Assembly (NCBI GenBank): GCA_945935945.1
Contig: CAMESA010000062.1
Coordinates: 1 to 5,974 of the forward strand
Direction: 5' to 3'
Source: an uncultured Mollicutes bacterium
Lineage (GTDB): Bacteria; Bacillota_I; Bacilli_A; RFN20; CAG-826
DNA: 5,974 bases
The notes under the pieces are model-generated. The model had not been told where the DNA came from, ran no database searches, and worked only from the letters and a program-made list of their open reading frames with translations. The translations under genes and the position numbers were made by a program. The first letter of the stretch is position 1. Each line of letters starts with the position of its first letter. Of the stretch, positions 5,466 through 5,974 are shown one piece after another.

Positions 5466-5488
5466 TTTATATATCAAAGATATATAAA
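5466..5488. repeat. 10-bp-arm inverted repeat with AAA loop (copy B)
   Basis: TTTATATATC and GATATATAAA are perfect complements around AAA, two bases (AG) after the DUF4314 TAA stop. Arm length, loop, C/G closing pair and distance from the stop are the same as at 1764-1786, while four arm positions differ and are compensated. The sequence that follows is A-rich, not a T-tract. Confidence 0.8.
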
Positions 5489-5511
5489 AAAGATTAAAAA
5501 TATACACCGAA

Positions 5512-5553
5512 TTAACTTGCTATAGTTTCTCTTTAGAGTGATTAATATACACG
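5512..5553 (+). promoter_or_regulatory. Shared TTRASTTG upstream element, copy 2
   Basis: The left box TTAACTTG (5512-5519) is followed by CTAT, TAGAGTGA at 5534-5541 and the right end AATATACACG at 5544-5553. An AACT/AGTT dyad (5514-5517 and 5524-5527) occupies nearly the same place as the GAGTT/AACTC dyad of copy 1. It probably drives the amidoligase gene. TAATAT at 5543-5548 is the nearest -10-like hexamer but is badly spaced from any -35. Confidence 0.5.
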
Positions 5554-5587
5554 AGGAAAGGGAAAAGAAAACCCACCTCAAGAGGAG
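5553..5587 (+). promoter_or_regulatory. Amidoligase leader with mutually exclusive pairings at the ribosome binding site
   Basis: CCTC at 5576-5579 can pair either with GAGG at 5553-5556, helped by GGG/CCC at 5560-5562 and 5572-5574, or with GAGG at 5582-5585, part of the Shine-Dalgarno AGAGGAG. The first pairing would leave the ribosome binding site free. The second has only a two-base gap and is doubtful as a cis hairpin. This may be a translational control or chance. Confidence 0.25.
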
Positions 5588-5595
5588 AAAGAACT

Positions 5596-5974
5596 ATGAA
5601 CAGCAAAGTTGAAAACCAAATCAAAAGCATGAAGAACCAAACAATCGGAGTTGAAATTGAAATGAACTCCATCACAAGAGAAAAGGCCGCTAAGAAGATT
5701 GCTGAATACTTCGGAACAAGAGCATGGTACGCAGCTAGCGAATACGGCTACTACACTTGGGCCTGCAAAGACCAAAGCGGAAGAGTATGGAAATTCCAAA
5801 GAGACTGCTCAATCATTGGACCAGATGATGAAAAGTGCGAACTAGTAACTCCAATCCTTCATTACGAAGACATCGAAACCTTACAAGAGATTGTTAGAAT
5901 TCTTAGAGCAAACGGAGCCAAAAGCGATGCTTCAAGAATGTGCGGAGTTCACATCCACATTGGAGCAAACGGAC
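5596..5974 (+). CDS. Amidoligase family enzyme, N-terminal part (runs off window)
   Basis: The first 126 residues are present. They show GVEIEMNS at 18-25 (the GxExE strand), FQRDCSI at 67-73, CELVTPIL at 81-88 and CGVHIHIGANG at 116-126. These are the ordered signatures of the amidoligase family, glutamine-synthetase-fold COOH-NH2 ligases thought to form amide bonds using ATP. Their substrates in phages and mobile elements are unknown, with peptide tagging or cell-wall modification suggested. The E20/E22, E82 and H119/H121 positions expected to bind metal/ATP are intact. The start at 5596 follows AGAGGAG at 5581-5587. Codon use is unlike the other genes: all six Tyr are TAC and all six Asn are AAC, which suggests strong translational selection or separate origin. 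The C-terminal half lies outside the window. Confidence 0.9.
   Translation, partial: MNSKVENQIKSMKNQTIGVEIEMNSITREKAAKKIAEYFGTRAWYAASEYGYYTWACKDQSGRVWKFQRDCSIIGPDDEKCELVTPILHYEDIETLQEIVRILRANGAKSDASRMCGVHIHIGANG

Noticed and set aside
5578..5799. Minus-strand open frame of 73 codons.
   Set aside because: It is a shadow of the amidoligase gene, whose motifs are clear on the + strand.

Overview
The window reads as part of a prophage or phage-like mobile element from a low-GC, AT-rich Gram-positive (Firmicutes/Bacillota-type) host. Every gene lies on the + strand. Genes are short and tightly packed, often overlapping, and most have strong AAGGAGG-type ribosome binding sites. TAA, TAG and TGA all act as stops and Trp is TGG, so this is the standard bacterial code. 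No tRNA, rRNA, CRISPR array or insertion sequence was seen. The phage reading rests on the gene set: a small-terminase-like DNA-binding protein, a ParB-domain adenine methyltransferase, a very short SAM synthetase, an HNH nuclease, a DUF4314 protein and an amidoligase.

Layout: (1) 72-1761, a TerS-like helix-turn-helix protein overlapping a ParB-N6-adenine methyltransferase fusion. (2) 1762-1905, a regulatory intergenic region with a 10-bp-arm hairpin and a shared box. (3) 1906-3048, three small genes: one unrecognised, one DUF6329-like, one with a Cys-His-Asp pattern resembling papain-like peptidases. (4) 3049-3118, a perfect 20-bp palindrome and then a terminator-like hairpin. (5) 3119-4528, an unrecognised gene, a compact MetK homologue and an HNH endonuclease, each overlapping the next. 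(6) 4529-5053, a small gene, a GC-rich island that may be a cos-type packaging site or a frameshifted coding tail, and a terminator. (7) 5054-5463, an unrecognised small gene overlapping a DUF4314 gene. (8) 5464-5595, a second regulatory region built like region 2. (9) 5596 to the window edge, the start of an amidoligase gene with strikingly C-ending codons.

How the parts may work together (inference): the methyltransferase would modify element DNA while the compact SAM synthetase supplies its cofactor. HNH and TerS-like proteins fit DNA packaging. The amidoligase and DUF4314 genes form a downstream accessory set.

The least expected signal is regulatory. Four intergenic regions share a roughly 41-nt element that opens with TTRASTTG and ends in A-Y-A-Y-G or a variant of it. 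Two of them also carry a hairpin placed identically after the upstream stop codon, with arms that differ in compensating pairs. This looks like a dedicated expression system for the element.
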